Source: Roseiarcus sp963842835 (GTDB lineage Bacteria; Pseudomonadota; Alphaproteobacteria; Rhizobiales; Beijerinckiaceae). Taken from it: 64,000 nt of DNA. Made by a program: the position numbers and the translations under genes. The notes beneath the pieces were generated by a model, which was not told where the DNA came from, searched no databases, and saw only the letters and a list, made by a program, of their open reading frames with translations. Of the stretch, positions 26,399 to 34,924 are shown piece by piece. Positions within the stretch are counted from its first letter, which is position 1. Every line of letters begins with the position of its first letter. The stretch lies in NCBI GenBank assembly GCA_963842835.1, contig CAWJIB010000002.1, forward strand, positions 1 to 64,000, written 5' to 3'.

Positions 26399-26869
26399 AT
26401 GAGCAAGACTCCCAAATCCGCCAGCGCCTTCGCCCACCTCGGCCATCCCACGCAGATTCCCGATCGCCCCGACGCGGCGACGCTCGAGCGCGCGCCCAAT
26501 CCGCACCCGGACGTCGATTACGTCACGCGCTTCGCGGCGCCCGAATTCACCTCGATCTGCCCGGTGACCGGCCAGCCGGATTTCGCCCATCTCGTCATCG
26601 ACTATGTCCCGGACAAGTGGATCGTCGAATCCAAATCCCTGAAGCTGCATCTCGCCAGCTTCCGCAATCACGGCGCCTTTCACGAGGATTGCACGGTGCG
26701 CATCGGCAAGGAGCTGGCCGCGCTGCTCAAGCCGCGCTGGCTGCGCATCGGCGGCTATTGGTATCCGCGCGGCGGCATTCCCATCGACGTATTCTGGCAG
26801 ACCGGGCAGTTGCCGAAAGGCGTCTGGGCGCCGGACCAGGGCGTCGCGCCCTATCGCGGCCGCGGCTGA
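26399..26869 (+). CDS. queF: NADPH-dependent 7-cyano-7-deazaguanine reductase QueF
   Basis: QueF reduces preQ0 to preQ1 in queuosine synthesis. The catalytic cysteine is Cys54 in EFTSICPVTGQPDFAHL, followed by Asp61, and the substrate-contacting glutamate lies in DKWIVESKSLKLHLASFRNHGAFHE. The length of 156 residues fits the short (YkvM-like) type. The ATG at 26399 has no strong Shine-Dalgarno sequence, but the conserved N-terminus starts shortly after. No other queuosine gene and no preQ1 riboswitch is visible in this window. Confidence 0.95.
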   Translation: MSKTPKSASAFAHLGHPTQIPDRPDAATLERAPNPHPDVDYVTRFAAPEFTSICPVTGQPDFAHLVIDYVPDKWIVESKSLKLHLASFRNHGAFHEDCTVRIGKELAALLKPRWLRIGGYWYPRGGIPIDVFWQTGQLPKGVWAPDQGVAPYRGRG

Positions 26870-26931
26870 ATTCGGGCGCGACGGCGGAGGGCCAAGGCCG
26901 AAGCTCAAGTGAAATATTAAGCGAGCAAATC

Positions 26932-26958
26932 GCCGCATCGCATTGATAATGATGCGGC
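26932..26958. terminator. perfect stem-loop between convergent genes, weak terminator candidate
   Basis: A perfect 8-bp stem (gccgcatc / gatgcggc) with an 11-base AT-rich loop lies between the converging queF and acyltransferase genes. Only very short T runs follow on either strand, so it may be a weak bidirectional terminator or a binding site. The rest of 26870-27056 shows nothing else. Confidence 0.35.
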
Positions 26959-27056
26959 TTGTCCCCCCGCCTTATACCGGGGCTCGCAATTGACGACCCG
27001 TCGCGCCGCGCGATGAGCACGGGCGTGACGGCGGTTGGAGGTCCTCAGAATTTGGA

Positions 27057-27953
27057 TTAAGCCGCGCTGCGCGCGCGCAGGCGGCTCAATTTGCTCAGCA
27101 GCTTTTGGGCCCGGCGCGGCTTCCCCCGCTCCTTGGGCGCGATCGCCGCCAGGGCGTAGACGCGCGCCCGCAGATCGTCGGCGAGCGCTTGGCGATCCTT
27201 GATCGCGGCGATGTCCTCGAAGGGGATCGGCGCGCCGATCGCGACGGGAAGGCTAGCGCCGATGCGCGTCTTCACTTCATGGAAGATCAGAGAAAGCCGC
27301 AGCGTCAGACTGACGTGGCTCGCGATTTGGAACAGGCGGCTGTTCTGACCGCCGAACCAGATCGGCACGACCGTCGCCTTCGAGCGCTGGACGAGCTGGC
27401 CGACGAACGGCTGCCAGCGCGCGTCGACCGCGGGCTTGCGTCCCAGACGATCGGGCGCGGTGGAGACGCCGCCGGCGGGAAACACCACGACGGCGCCGCC
27501 CTCGTCGAGCCGCGCGCGCGCGGCGGCGCGCGAAGCCAGGTTGGTGCGCCGCGCTTCCTCGGTCTCGGCAAAATCGATGGGAAGGACGAAGTCGCGCACC
27601 TCGGGCGCGCGCATCAGCACCGCGTTGGTGAGCACGGCGAAGTCCGAGCGGACTTTCTCCACCAGCCAGGAGATCACGATGCCGTCGAGGACGCCGTAGG
27701 GATGGTTAGCGACGAACAGCACCGGGCCGGTTCGGGGAATGCGGGCGAGAGCGGCGGCCTCGAAGCGCACGTCGAGCGCAAGGCTGCGCACCGCCGCCTG
27801 CCAAAAGCTCTCGCTCGGACGCGGAAAGCGCTGATTGTGAATGTAGAGGCGTTTCAGCTTAGGCTGCCCCGTCGCCTTCTCGACCAGACGGATAAGCCCG
27901 CGCTTGACCGGAGAATCGCTCGCGGTCGCGTAGCTGAAGAGATATTCGTCCAT
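27057..27953 (-). CDS. lysophospholipid acyltransferase family protein (PlsC/OlsA-like)
   Basis: The 298-residue protein carries an acyltransferase signature: VANHPYGVLDGIVISWLV (NH-X4-D form of the catalytic motif) and VVVFPAGGVSTAPDRLG (the FPxGG substrate motif). It probably esterifies a lysophospholipid or a lyso-ornithine lipid. I chose the ATG at 27953 (gagg upstream) over the GTG at 27971. It is separated from kdsA by about 67 bases on the same strand. The last 40 residues are strongly basic (KERGKPRRAQKLLSKLSRLRARS), suitable for membrane-surface binding. Confidence 0.8.
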   Translation of the reverse strand: MDEYLFSYATASDSPVKRGLIRLVEKATGQPKLKRLYIHNQRFPRPSESFWQAAVRSLALDVRFEAAALARIPRTGPVLFVANHPYGVLDGIVISWLVEKVRSDFAVLTNAVLMRAPEVRDFVLPIDFAETEEARRTNLASRAAARARLDEGGAVVVFPAGGVSTAPDRLGRKPAVDARWQPFVGQLVQRSKATVVPIWFGGQNSRLFQIASHVSLTLRLSLIFHEVKTRIGASLPVAIGAPIPFEDIAAIKDRQALADDLRARVYALAAIAPKERGKPRRAQKLLSKLSRLRARSAA

Positions 27954-28020
27954 CACGCCTCGATATGTCACGATGATGACCGCTCGATGACGCGCACGCG
28001 CGGACGACGCGAGTTCTGAT

Positions 28021-28872
28021 TTATACCGGCCGCCGCTTCGCCAAGCGATCGAAATCCTGCAATTCCGCGACGAGCGCCTCGAAATCCTTCAGCGGCACCA
28101 TGTTCGGACCGTCGGAGGGCGCAGAATCGGGAGCTTCGTGGGTCTCGATGAAAACGCCGGCGACGCCGACCGCGACCGCCGCACGCGCGAGAACGCTCAC
28201 GAATTCGCGCTGGCCGCCCGAGGACGCCCCCTGCCCGCCCGGCTGCTGCACCGAATGAGTGGCGTCGAATATGACGGGGGCGCCGGTCTCGCGCGCCATG
28301 ATCGGCAGCGCGCGCATGTCGGAGACGAGGGTGTTGTAGCCGAAGCTGACGCCGCGCTCGGTGACGAGCACGTCGGCCCCGCCGGCTTCGGCGATCTTGG
28401 CCACGACGTGCTTCATGTCCCAGGGCGCCAGGAATTGCCCTTTCTTGACGTTGACCGCGCGGCCCGTGCGCGCGGCGGCGACGAGCAGGTCGGTCTGGCG
28501 GCAGAGAAACGCCGGAATTTGCAGCGCGTCGACCGCCTGCGCCGCGATCGCGCATTGCGCGGACTCGTGCACGTCGGTGATGACGGGCAGGCCGAGCGTC
28601 TCGCGGATTTCGGCGAAGATCGGCAGCGCCGCCTGCAGGCCGAGCCCACGCGCGCCCGCGCCCGAAGTGCGGTTGGCCTTGTCGTAAGAGGTCTTGAAGA
28701 CGAGGCCGATCGCGCGCCGCGCTGCGATCTCCTTGAGCGCGCCCGCCATCTCCAGCGCGTGGGCGCGGCTTTCGAGCTGGCACGGGCCGGCGATCAGCGC
28801 AAGCGGCAACTCCGCGCCGAAGCGAACGGCGCCCGCGCCGCGGCCGACCTGGACGATGGGATTAGTGGGCAT
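28021..28872 (-). CDS. kdsA: 3-deoxy-8-phosphooctulonate synthase KdsA
   Basis: KdsA condenses arabinose 5-phosphate with phosphoenolpyruvate, the committed step of Kdo synthesis. Motifs visible: LIAGPCQLESRAHALEMA, FKTSYDKANRTSGAGARGLG, TDVHESAQCA, QIPAFLCRQTDLLVAAA, VNVKKGQFLAPWDM, VIFDATHSVQQPGGQGASSGGQREF and FIETHEAPDSAPSDGPNM. The 283-residue length is normal. The ATG at 28872 overlaps the thrS stop by 11 bases, so it is co-transcribed with thrS. Confidence 0.96.
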   Translation of the reverse strand: MPTNPIVQVGRGAGAVRFGAELPLALIAGPCQLESRAHALEMAGALKEIAARRAIGLVFKTSYDKANRTSGAGARGLGLQAALPIFAEIRETLGLPVITDVHESAQCAIAAQAVDALQIPAFLCRQTDLLVAAARTGRAVNVKKGQFLAPWDMKHVVAKIAEAGGADVLVTERGVSFGYNTLVSDMRALPIMARETGAPVIFDATHSVQQPGGQGASSGGQREFVSVLARAAVAVGVAGVFIETHEAPDSAPSDGPNMVPLKDFEALVAELQDFDRLAKRRPV

Positions 28873-30844
28873 GGGGCGAACCGTGCTCCCGCCTCAAATC
28901 CGGCGGCGTCGCCTCGGCGACGAGCGCGTCGAGCGCTTCGCCCAGTTTCATCGTCGTCTGCTCGTTGGAGCCGAGCCGTCGGATCGACACGCTGCGCTCG
29001 GCCGCTTCCTTGCGCCCGATGGCTATCAGCACGGGAACCTTGGCGAGCGAATGCTCGCGCACTTTGTAGCTGATTTTTTCGTTGCGCAGGTCCGCCTCGA
29101 CGCGCAGGCCGCGCTTGCGGGCGTGGCTTACGATCTCCATCGCGTAGTCGTCGCCGTCCTGGGTGATCGTGCAAACGACGATCTGCAAGGGCGCCAGCCA
29201 CAGCGGCAGGTGGCCGGCGTAGTGCTCGAGCAAAATGCCGGTAAAGCGCTCCAGCGAGCCGCAGATCGCGCGGTGGACCATCACCGGCGTCGTCTTCTCG
29301 CTGTTGGCGGCGATGTAGAAGGCGCCGAAACGCTCGGGCAGATTGAAATCGACCTGCGTCGTGCCGCATTGCCAGTCGCGCCCGATCGCGTCGCGCAAGA
29401 CATATTCGAACTTCGGGCCGTAGAACGCGCCCTCGCCCGGATTGAGCTGCGTCGTCACGACGTCGCCGTGGCGCGCCTTGATCTCTTCGAGCACGCGCAG
29501 CATCACCGCCTCGGCGTGATCCCACATCTCGTCCGTGCCGACGCGCTTGTCGGGCCGGGTCGAAAGCTTGACGACGATCTTGTCGAAGCCGAAATCCTTG
29601 TAGACTGAGAGGATCAACTCATTGATCCCGTGGCATTCCGCGGCGAGCTGATCTTCCGTGCAGAAGATATGCGCGTCGTCCTGCGTGAAAGCGCGCACGC
29701 GCATCACGCCGTGCAGCGCGCCGGACGGCTCGTAGCGGTGGACCATGCCGAATTCGGCCAGGCGCAGCGGCAATTCGCGATAGGAGCGCAGGCCGTTCTT
29801 GAAGATCTGGATATGGCCGGGGCAGTTCATCGGCTTCAGCGCATAGATGCGCTCGTCCTCGGCCTCGGCGTCCTCGCCGGCGGCGCGCGCCATGAACATG
29901 CTCTCGCGATACCAGCCCCAATGGCCGGAAATCTCCCAGAGATGCTTGTCGAGCACCTGCGGCGCGCTGACTTCCTGGTAATCCGCGGCGAGCCGCCGGC
30001 GCATGTAGGCGATCAGGGCCTGGAACAGCGTCCAGCCCTTGGGGTGCCAGAACACCGTGCCCGGCCCCTCTTCCTGGAAATGGAACAGGTCCATTTCGCG
30101 CGCGAGCTTGCGGTGGTCGCGCTTTTCGGCTTCCTCGAGCTGTTTGAGATAGGCGTCGAGTTCTTCCCTTTTGGCGAAGGCGGCGCCGTAGATGCGCGAC
30201 AGCATCGGCTTGGTCGAATCGCCGCGCCAATAGGCCCCGGCGACCTTCATCAGCTTGAAGGCGTCGCCGATCTTGCCTGTCGAGCTCATATGCGGGCCAC
30301 GGCAGAGGTCCGTCCATTCGCCCTGGCTATAGAGCTTCAGCTCCTGATCGGCCGGAATCGCGTCGATCAGCTCGATCTTGAACGCCTCGCCCTTCTTCTC
30401 GAAATAGCTCTTGGCCTCCTCGCGGCCCATCACCGTCTTGGTGAACGGCCGGTCGCGCGCGACGATCTCGCGCATGCGCTTTTCGATCGCGGGAAAATCG
30501 TCGGGCGTGAACGGCGCCGAACGGAAAAAGTCGTAATAGAAGCCGTTCTCGATCACCGGCCCGATCGTCACCTGCGTATCCGGCCACAGCGACTGCACGG
30601 CTTCGGCGAGCACATGCGCGGCGTCGTGGCGGATGAGCTCGAGAGCGCGCGGATCGTCGCGGCCGATGAATTCGAGTTTGGCGTCCGCTTCGACTTTCTC
30701 CGCGAGATCGACCAGCGCGCCGTCGCGCACCATCGCGACGCTGCGTTTGGCCAGGGACGGGGAAATAGACTTGGCGATTTCGAGGCCGGAGAGGCCGGGA
30801 TCGAAGGCGCGCCGCGCGCCGTCGGGAAAAGTGACGTGGATCAT
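28862..30844 (-). CDS. thrS: threonine--tRNA ligase ThrS
   Basis: ThrS charges tRNA(Thr). Domains in order: TGS (about 1-60, IHVTFPDGARRAF), editing domain (about 65-220, DDPRALELIRHDAAHVLAEAVQ, RGPHMSSTG), class II catalytic core (about 245-535, MNCPGHIQIF, RYEPSGALHGVMRVRAFTQDDAHIFC, CGTTQVDFNLPERF, MVHRAICGSLERF) and the anticodon-binding domain at the end. 660 residues is normal. The ATG at 30844 has gggag five bases away; the extension to 30943 is not family-like. A hairpin with an anticodon-like loop stands just upstream of the ribosome binding site, which could mean autoregulation. Confidence 0.96.
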   Translation of the reverse strand: MIHVTFPDGARRAFDPGLSGLEIAKSISPSLAKRSVAMVRDGALVDLAEKVEADAKLEFIGRDDPRALELIRHDAAHVLAEAVQSLWPDTQVTIGPVIENGFYYDFFRSAPFTPDDFPAIEKRMREIVARDRPFTKTVMGREEAKSYFEKKGEAFKIELIDAIPADQELKLYSQGEWTDLCRGPHMSSTGKIGDAFKLMKVAGAYWRGDSTKPMLSRIYGAAFAKREELDAYLKQLEEAEKRDHRKLAREMDLFHFQEEGPGTVFWHPKGWTLFQALIAYMRRRLAADYQEVSAPQVLDKHLWEISGHWGWYRESMFMARAAGEDAEAEDERIYALKPMNCPGHIQIFKNGLRSYRELPLRLAEFGMVHRYEPSGALHGVMRVRAFTQDDAHIFCTEDQLAAECHGINELILSVYKDFGFDKIVVKLSTRPDKRVGTDEMWDHAEAVMLRVLEEIKARHGDVVTTQLNPGEGAFYGPKFEYVLRDAIGRDWQCGTTQVDFNLPERFGAFYIAANSEKTTPVMVHRAICGSLERFTGILLEHYAGHLPLWLAPLQIVVCTITQDGDDYAMEIVSHARKRGLRVEADLRNEKISYKVREHSLAKVPVLIAIGRKEAAERSVSIRRLGSNEQTTMKLGEALDALVAEATPPDLRREHGSPHAH

Positions 30845-31457
30845 AAAGACTCCCAAGGGCTCACTCGCCGATACCAATCGGCGTAAGCGATGGGCGGGGT
30901 ATAATCGCGCGGGACGCTGAGGGCAATGGCCGGCGAGCCGCATCCCGCGACGCGCCGGACGGGCCCCATTTTCAGGACCGCGGCCATGATTTCAAAGGCT
31001 TGCGATGCAAATTGCCGCGACCCGAGGGTATGCGAGGCAGAGCGAACGCCCTCGCATTCGAGCGCGCCGATCACAAATGCTGGCCACATGCGAGCGGGAG
31101 CGCGGCGCAGGGAAGCCGCGCCGAGCGACCGCCGTACCGCGGCGGCGAGGACGCTGGCGCCGACTCTCGAGCATCGCGAGCCGCCCTTTCACGCTCAAGC
31201 CATAGCCGGAGCCTTCCCATGGCCTCTCAGCTTGGACGAACGCGTTGGACAAGCGCTCAATCTCGATTAGCTTCGAGATCGGCCTTGGTTTTGGAAAAAG
31301 GAAAGGCCGGAGGCGGAACGGCTTGCGAGCCTTTGTCGGCGGGAAAATCGACGCGACGTCGAAGGATTTGCTCGTTCGAGCCTTAGCGGAGCCCTCAGAA
31401 GGCTGGCGGCGGCCAAGAAATACAAAACGAGACAATAAAACGAAACGGGAGGAACCG
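30845..31457. other. 613-base gene-free region between thrS and a GMC oxidoreductase gene
   Basis: No convincing coding frame is present; frames seen here (for example 30992-31435 minus) have no family-like sequence. It contains the thrS leader hairpin at its left end and an isolated TATAAT at 30900-30905. The last 60 bases are purine-rich and lead to the gggagga ribosome binding site of the GMC gene. Nothing else is recognised. Confidence 0.5.
30866..30883 (-). promoter_or_regulatory. thrS leader hairpin with tRNA(Thr) anticodon-like loop
   Basis: In the thrS mRNA sense the sequence CGCCGAU-UGGU-AUCGGCG forms a perfect 7-bp stem. Its loop contains UUGGUA, equal to U33-GGU-A37 of a tRNA(Thr) with anticodon GGU. 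It ends 11 bases before the GGGAG ribosome binding site (30854-30850). Escherichia coli ThrS represses its own mRNA through a similar anticodon-arm mimic upstream of the ribosome binding site. That the same happens here is inference. Confidence 0.4.
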
Positions 31458-33083
31458 GTGAAGTTCGATTACGTGATCGTGGGCGGCGGATCCGCGGGCT
31501 CGACGCTTGCATCGCGATTATCGGAAGATCCTGCCGTAACTGTGTGTCTTCTTGAAGCGGGCGGCCAAGGCGACGGCGTGCTCGTGCGCGCCCCTGCCGG
31601 CATCGCCGTCATGCTGCCCGGACGGCCAAAAATCAACAACTGGGCTTTCCAGACTGTCCCCCAAGCCGGGCTGAAAGGGCGCCGGGGCTATCAGCCGCGC
31701 GGCAAGGCGCTCGGCGGCTCGAGCGCCATCAACGCCATGCTGTATACTCGTGGGCACAGCTCCGACTATGACGATTGGGCCAACCTGGGATGCGAGGGCT
31801 GGTCATACCAGGACGTTCTTCCCTATTTTCGACGCTCGGAAGCCAATGAGCGCGGCGCCGACCCACTGCATGGCGGCTCGGGCCCTCTCCATGTCTCGGA
31901 CCAAGAGAGTCCCCGACCCATTTCTCACGCCTTCATCCAGGCGGCGAGCGAACTGCAATTGCGCACCAACGACGACTTTAACGGGCCGGAGCAGGAAGGC
32001 GTCGGTCTCTACCAGGTGACTCAATTCCACAACCGCGAGAGAAACGGCGAACGTTGCTCCGCGGCGGCCGCCTATCTGCATCCTCATTCCGACAGGCCAA
32101 ACCTCACGATCGTGACAAAAGCCCACGCCACGAAGATCGAATTCGAGGGCAAACAGGCGACGGGCGTTCGATATCGCGTCCGCGGCGCCGAGAAACGAGT
32201 TGAGGCCAAACGCGAAATCATCCTGTGCGGCGGCGCCTTCAATTCGCCCCAGCTTTTGCAATTGTCGGGTGTCGGACGACCGGACGACCTTCGGCGCCAC
32301 GGCATCGGCATCGTGCACGAACTTCCCGGCGTCGGGCAGAACCTGCGCGACCACCTCGATTTCGTCATGGCCTATAAGTCGAAGGACACGGACCTTTTGG
32401 GCATCGGCGCGGCGGGAACGGTCGCCTTGGCCAAGCACATCCTGCAGTGGCGGAAGGATGGGACGGGCCTGATCGCCTCTCCCGGCGCCGAAGTCGGCGC
32501 GTTTCTGAAGACCGATCGATCGCTCGCCAGGCCCGACATCCAGCTTCATTTCGTCGTCTCGATCATCGACGACCACGCCCGCAAGCTGCACCTGGGATAC
32601 GGTTACTCTTGTCACGTATGCGTGCTTCGGCCGCGCTCGACGGGCGAGGTGTTTCTGGAAAGCGCGGATCCCATGGCGGCGCCGGGCATCGATCCGCGCT
32701 ACCTCTCGAATCCCGAGGATCTTCAGGTCTTGATCAAGGGCGCGAAGATGACCCGGGCGATACTGGAGGGGCCGGCGATGGCCAAATTCCGTCACAAGGA
32801 ACTCTACACAAGGGACGGCATGAGCGACGCCGAGTGGGAGGATCACATCCGCTCGCGCGCGGACACGGTCTATCATCCCGTCGGCACGTGCAAGATGGGC
32901 GTCGACGACATGGCCGTGGTGGACCCGCAACTGCGCGTGCGCGGCCTTCGGGGCTTGCGGGTCGTCGACGCCTCGATCTTTCCCACGCTCATCGGCGGAA
33001 ACACCAATGCGCCCACGATCATGATCGCGGAAAAGGCGGCGGACATGATTCGCGGCAAGGCGCCGCTCGCGGCGGTCCGCTGA
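31458..33083 (+). CDS. GMC family FAD-dependent oxidoreductase (choline/alcohol dehydrogenase-like)
   Basis: A glucose-methanol-choline oxidoreductase of 541 residues. The FAD dinucleotide motif opens the protein (YVIVGGGSAGSTLASRLSEDP), followed by GMC signature 1 (RGKALGGSSAINAMLYTRGHSSDYDDWA), signature 2 (GGAFNSPQLLQLSGVG) and the catalytic His in DTVYHPVGTCKMGVD with the later NTNAPTIMIAEKAAD. It oxidises an alcohol, possibly choline or a longer-chain alcohol; the substrate is not clear. The start is a GTG at 31458 behind gggagga. It stands alone between gene-free stretches and its codon use looks somewhat less GC-biased than its neighbours, so acquisition is possible. Confidence 0.9.
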   Translation: MKFDYVIVGGGSAGSTLASRLSEDPAVTVCLLEAGGQGDGVLVRAPAGIAVMLPGRPKINNWAFQTVPQAGLKGRRGYQPRGKALGGSSAINAMLYTRGHSSDYDDWANLGCEGWSYQDVLPYFRRSEANERGADPLHGGSGPLHVSDQESPRPISHAFIQAASELQLRTNDDFNGPEQEGVGLYQVTQFHNRERNGERCSAAAAYLHPHSDRPNLTIVTKAHATKIEFEGKQATGVRYRVRGAEKRVEAKREIILCGGAFNSPQLLQLSGVGRPDDLRRHGIGIVHELPGVGQNLRDHLDFVMAYKSKDTDLLGIGAAGTVALAKHILQWRKDGTGLIASPGAEVGAFLKTDRSLARPDIQLHFVVSIIDDHARKLHLGYGYSCHVCVLRPRSTGEVFLESADPMAAPGIDPRYLSNPEDLQVLIKGAKMTRAILEGPAMAKFRHKELYTRDGMSDAEWEDHIRSRADTVYHPVGTCKMGVDDMAVVDPQLRVRGLRGLRVVDASIFPTLIGGNTNAPTIMIAEKAADMIRGKAPLAAVR

Positions 33084-33227
33084 AATAGAGCGCGTCACAC
33101 GATGGCCCAGCCGGCGATGACCGAGCGACTGGTCTTCGACGACTTGGATCAGGCCGTCGCGGGGCTTCAAGAACGCAAAGGCTCCTGGGCGCGGAGTGAG
33201 TTTCGCTTAGGCGCGCGGCGCCGCCTT

Positions 33228-33494
33228 TTACGTGTCCGAGCCGCCGACCGCTTGCGCGAACCACTTGCGCAGCCCCTCCCCGACCCCCTTCGCCCCGAGC
33301 GCCGCCGAGGCCGCGTCGAGGCCGCGCGCGATCGCCAGCGGCGCGGCGAGCCAGCCGCCGGCGTTGCGTTCGTCGAGCCAGTCGAGCATGCCGCCGGGAA
33401 AGCAGAAGGCGGTCAGCGCGAGAACCGCGTAGATGGCGCGCGCCCAGCTCCAGGGGCTGCTCGTCGAGGGAGGTCGTTGCGGCGGAGGGGTCAA
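33228..33494 (-). CDS. small membrane protein (88 aa) downstream of the MBOAT gene
   Basis: The frame begins with a TTG at 33494, 11 bases after the stop of the MBOAT gene and behind agggaagg. The product has a Pro/Ser-rich start (TPPPQRPPSTSSPWSW), one hydrophobic segment (about 19-35, RAIYAVLALTAFCFPGG) and a short amphipathic tail. It is probably an inner-membrane partner of the acetylation machinery, judged by position only. An ATG exists later but inside the conserved-looking part, so TTG is preferred. Confidence 0.5.
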   Translation of the reverse strand: MTPPPQRPPSTSSPWSWARAIYAVLALTAFCFPGGMLDWLDERNAGGWLAAPLAIARGLDAASAALGAKGVGEGLRKWFAQAVGGSDT

Positions 33495-33505
33495 TCGCGC
33501 CTTCC

Positions 33506-34924
33506 CTAGAACTGGAAATAGATGAACGGCGCCGAGGCCGAGGGCGCCATGACGACGATCGCATAGAGCAGCGCGAAGCCGAAGGCGGTCTGTAACAGCG
33601 GGCCGCGGTCGTCGAGAACGGCGCCGATCGCGCCGCGCGTCTGCCAGGGCACGATTTGCGTCAGCGCGCCGCAGGCGATGAGCGGCAGAACGACCATCGG
33701 CATGGTGTTGGGCGCGCCGTTGTCGTTCCACACGCCGGCCAGAAACTGCGTCGCCGCGTCGAGCGAAGGCGCGCGGAAAAACAGCCAGGCGAAGCATACG
33801 AAATGAAACGTCACGGCCCAATCGACGACGCGGGCGACCGGACCGACGCCGAAGCGGGCAAAGGCGGCGCTGCGCCGCCAGGCGTGGTCGACGACGAGCG
33901 CGACGCCGTGCATCGCGCCCCAGATCAGGAACGTCCAATTGGCGCCGTGCCAGAGGCCGCCCAGCAGCATCGTCAGCAGAAGATTGCGGGCGGTCGCGAG
34001 CGCGCCGTGGCGATTGCCGCCCAAGGGGATGTAGAGATAGTCGCGCAGCCAGTTCGACAGCGTCATGTGCCAACGGCGCCAGAAGTCGCCGATGCCGAGC
34101 GCGCGATAGGGCTGATTGAAATTCTGCGGAAAGCGATAGCCGAGCAGCGCCGCGACGCCGATCGCGATGTCGGTGTAGGCGCTGAAATCGGCGTAGATCT
34201 GGATCGCGTAGGCGTAGACCGCGACGATCAGGTCGAAGCGCGAAAATTGCGAGGGATCGGTGAACACGGGATCGACGAAGCGCACTGCGAGGTAATTGGC
34301 GATCACCATCTTCTTGAACAGGCCGCCGAGGATGAGCAGCATGTTCTCGCCGAACGAGAAGTCGCCGGCTCTTCGCGGCGAGGCGAGCTGCGGCAGGAAT
34401 TCGTGCGCGCGCACGATCGGCCCGGCCACCAGATGCGGGAAGAAGCTGATGTAGAGCACGATGTCGAGCGGCGAGCGCGAGGGCGCGAGGCGCCCGCGAT
34501 AAACGTCGACGACATAGGAAATCGCGTGAAAGGTCAGGAACGAGATCGCCACCGGCAGCGTGACGTTGACGAAGTCGATCGACGGATTGAGGCCCAGCGC
34601 ATGCGCCAGGGTGAGAACCTGCGCGATGAAGAAGTCGAGATATTTGAAATAGGCGAGAATGCCGAGGTCGAGCGCGACGCCGAGGCCGAGCGCGAGGCGA
34701 CGAAAGGGCCGGCGCGCGCCCGCGTCGACATAGAGGCCGACGAAATAGGAGATCGCGCCGCTCGCCAGCAGCAGCAGCAGGAACCGCCAGTTCCACGAGG
34801 CGTAGAAGGCCAAGCTCAGCGCGAGCAGGACGACCTTCTTCAAGGTGTTGTAGGAATTCAGACCCCAGACCAACGCGAACGAGAACGCGAAGAACAGCGC
34901 GAAATCAATTGTTGGAAACAACAT
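33506..34924 (-). CDS. MBOAT family O-acyltransferase (AlgI/DltB-like)
   Basis: The polytopic 472-residue protein belongs to the AlgI group of membrane-bound O-acyltransferases, which carry acetyl groups across the inner membrane for transfer to an exopolysaccharide. Signature regions: FFPHLVAGPIVRAHEFLPQL, FADFSAYTDIAIG as IYADFSAYTDIAIGVA, FWRRWHMTLSNWLRDYLYIPLGGNRHG (His286) and GGLWHGANWTFLIWG with the catalytic His326. I chose the ATG at 34924, which gives the usual family start. It overlaps the end of the upstream SGNH gene by 20 bases, and three SGNH genes in a row precede it, so the group is a polymer acetylation locus. Confidence 0.88.
   Translation of the reverse strand: MLFPTIDFALFFAFSFALVWGLNSYNTLKKVVLLALSLAFYASWNWRFLLLLLASGAISYFVGLYVDAGARRPFRRLALGLGVALDLGILAYFKYLDFFIAQVLTLAHALGLNPSIDFVNVTLPVAISFLTFHAISYVVDVYRGRLAPSRSPLDIVLYISFFPHLVAGPIVRAHEFLPQLASPRRAGDFSFGENMLLILGGLFKKMVIANYLAVRFVDPVFTDPSQFSRFDLIVAVYAYAIQIYADFSAYTDIAIGVAALLGYRFPQNFNQPYRALGIGDFWRRWHMTLSNWLRDYLYIPLGGNRHGALATARNLLLTMLLGGLWHGANWTFLIWGAMHGVALVVDHAWRRSAAFARFGVGPVARVVDWAVTFHFVCFAWLFFRAPSLDAATQFLAGVWNDNGAPNTMPMVVLPLIACGALTQIVPWQTRGAIGAVLDDRGPLLQTAFGFALLYAIVVMAPSASAPFIYFQF

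Noticed and set aside
33211..33230. Terminator after the GMC gene
   Set aside because: Only a 4-bp GGCG/CGCC stem and a CCTTTTA tail are present, and the sequence overlaps the end of the opposite-strand small membrane protein gene.
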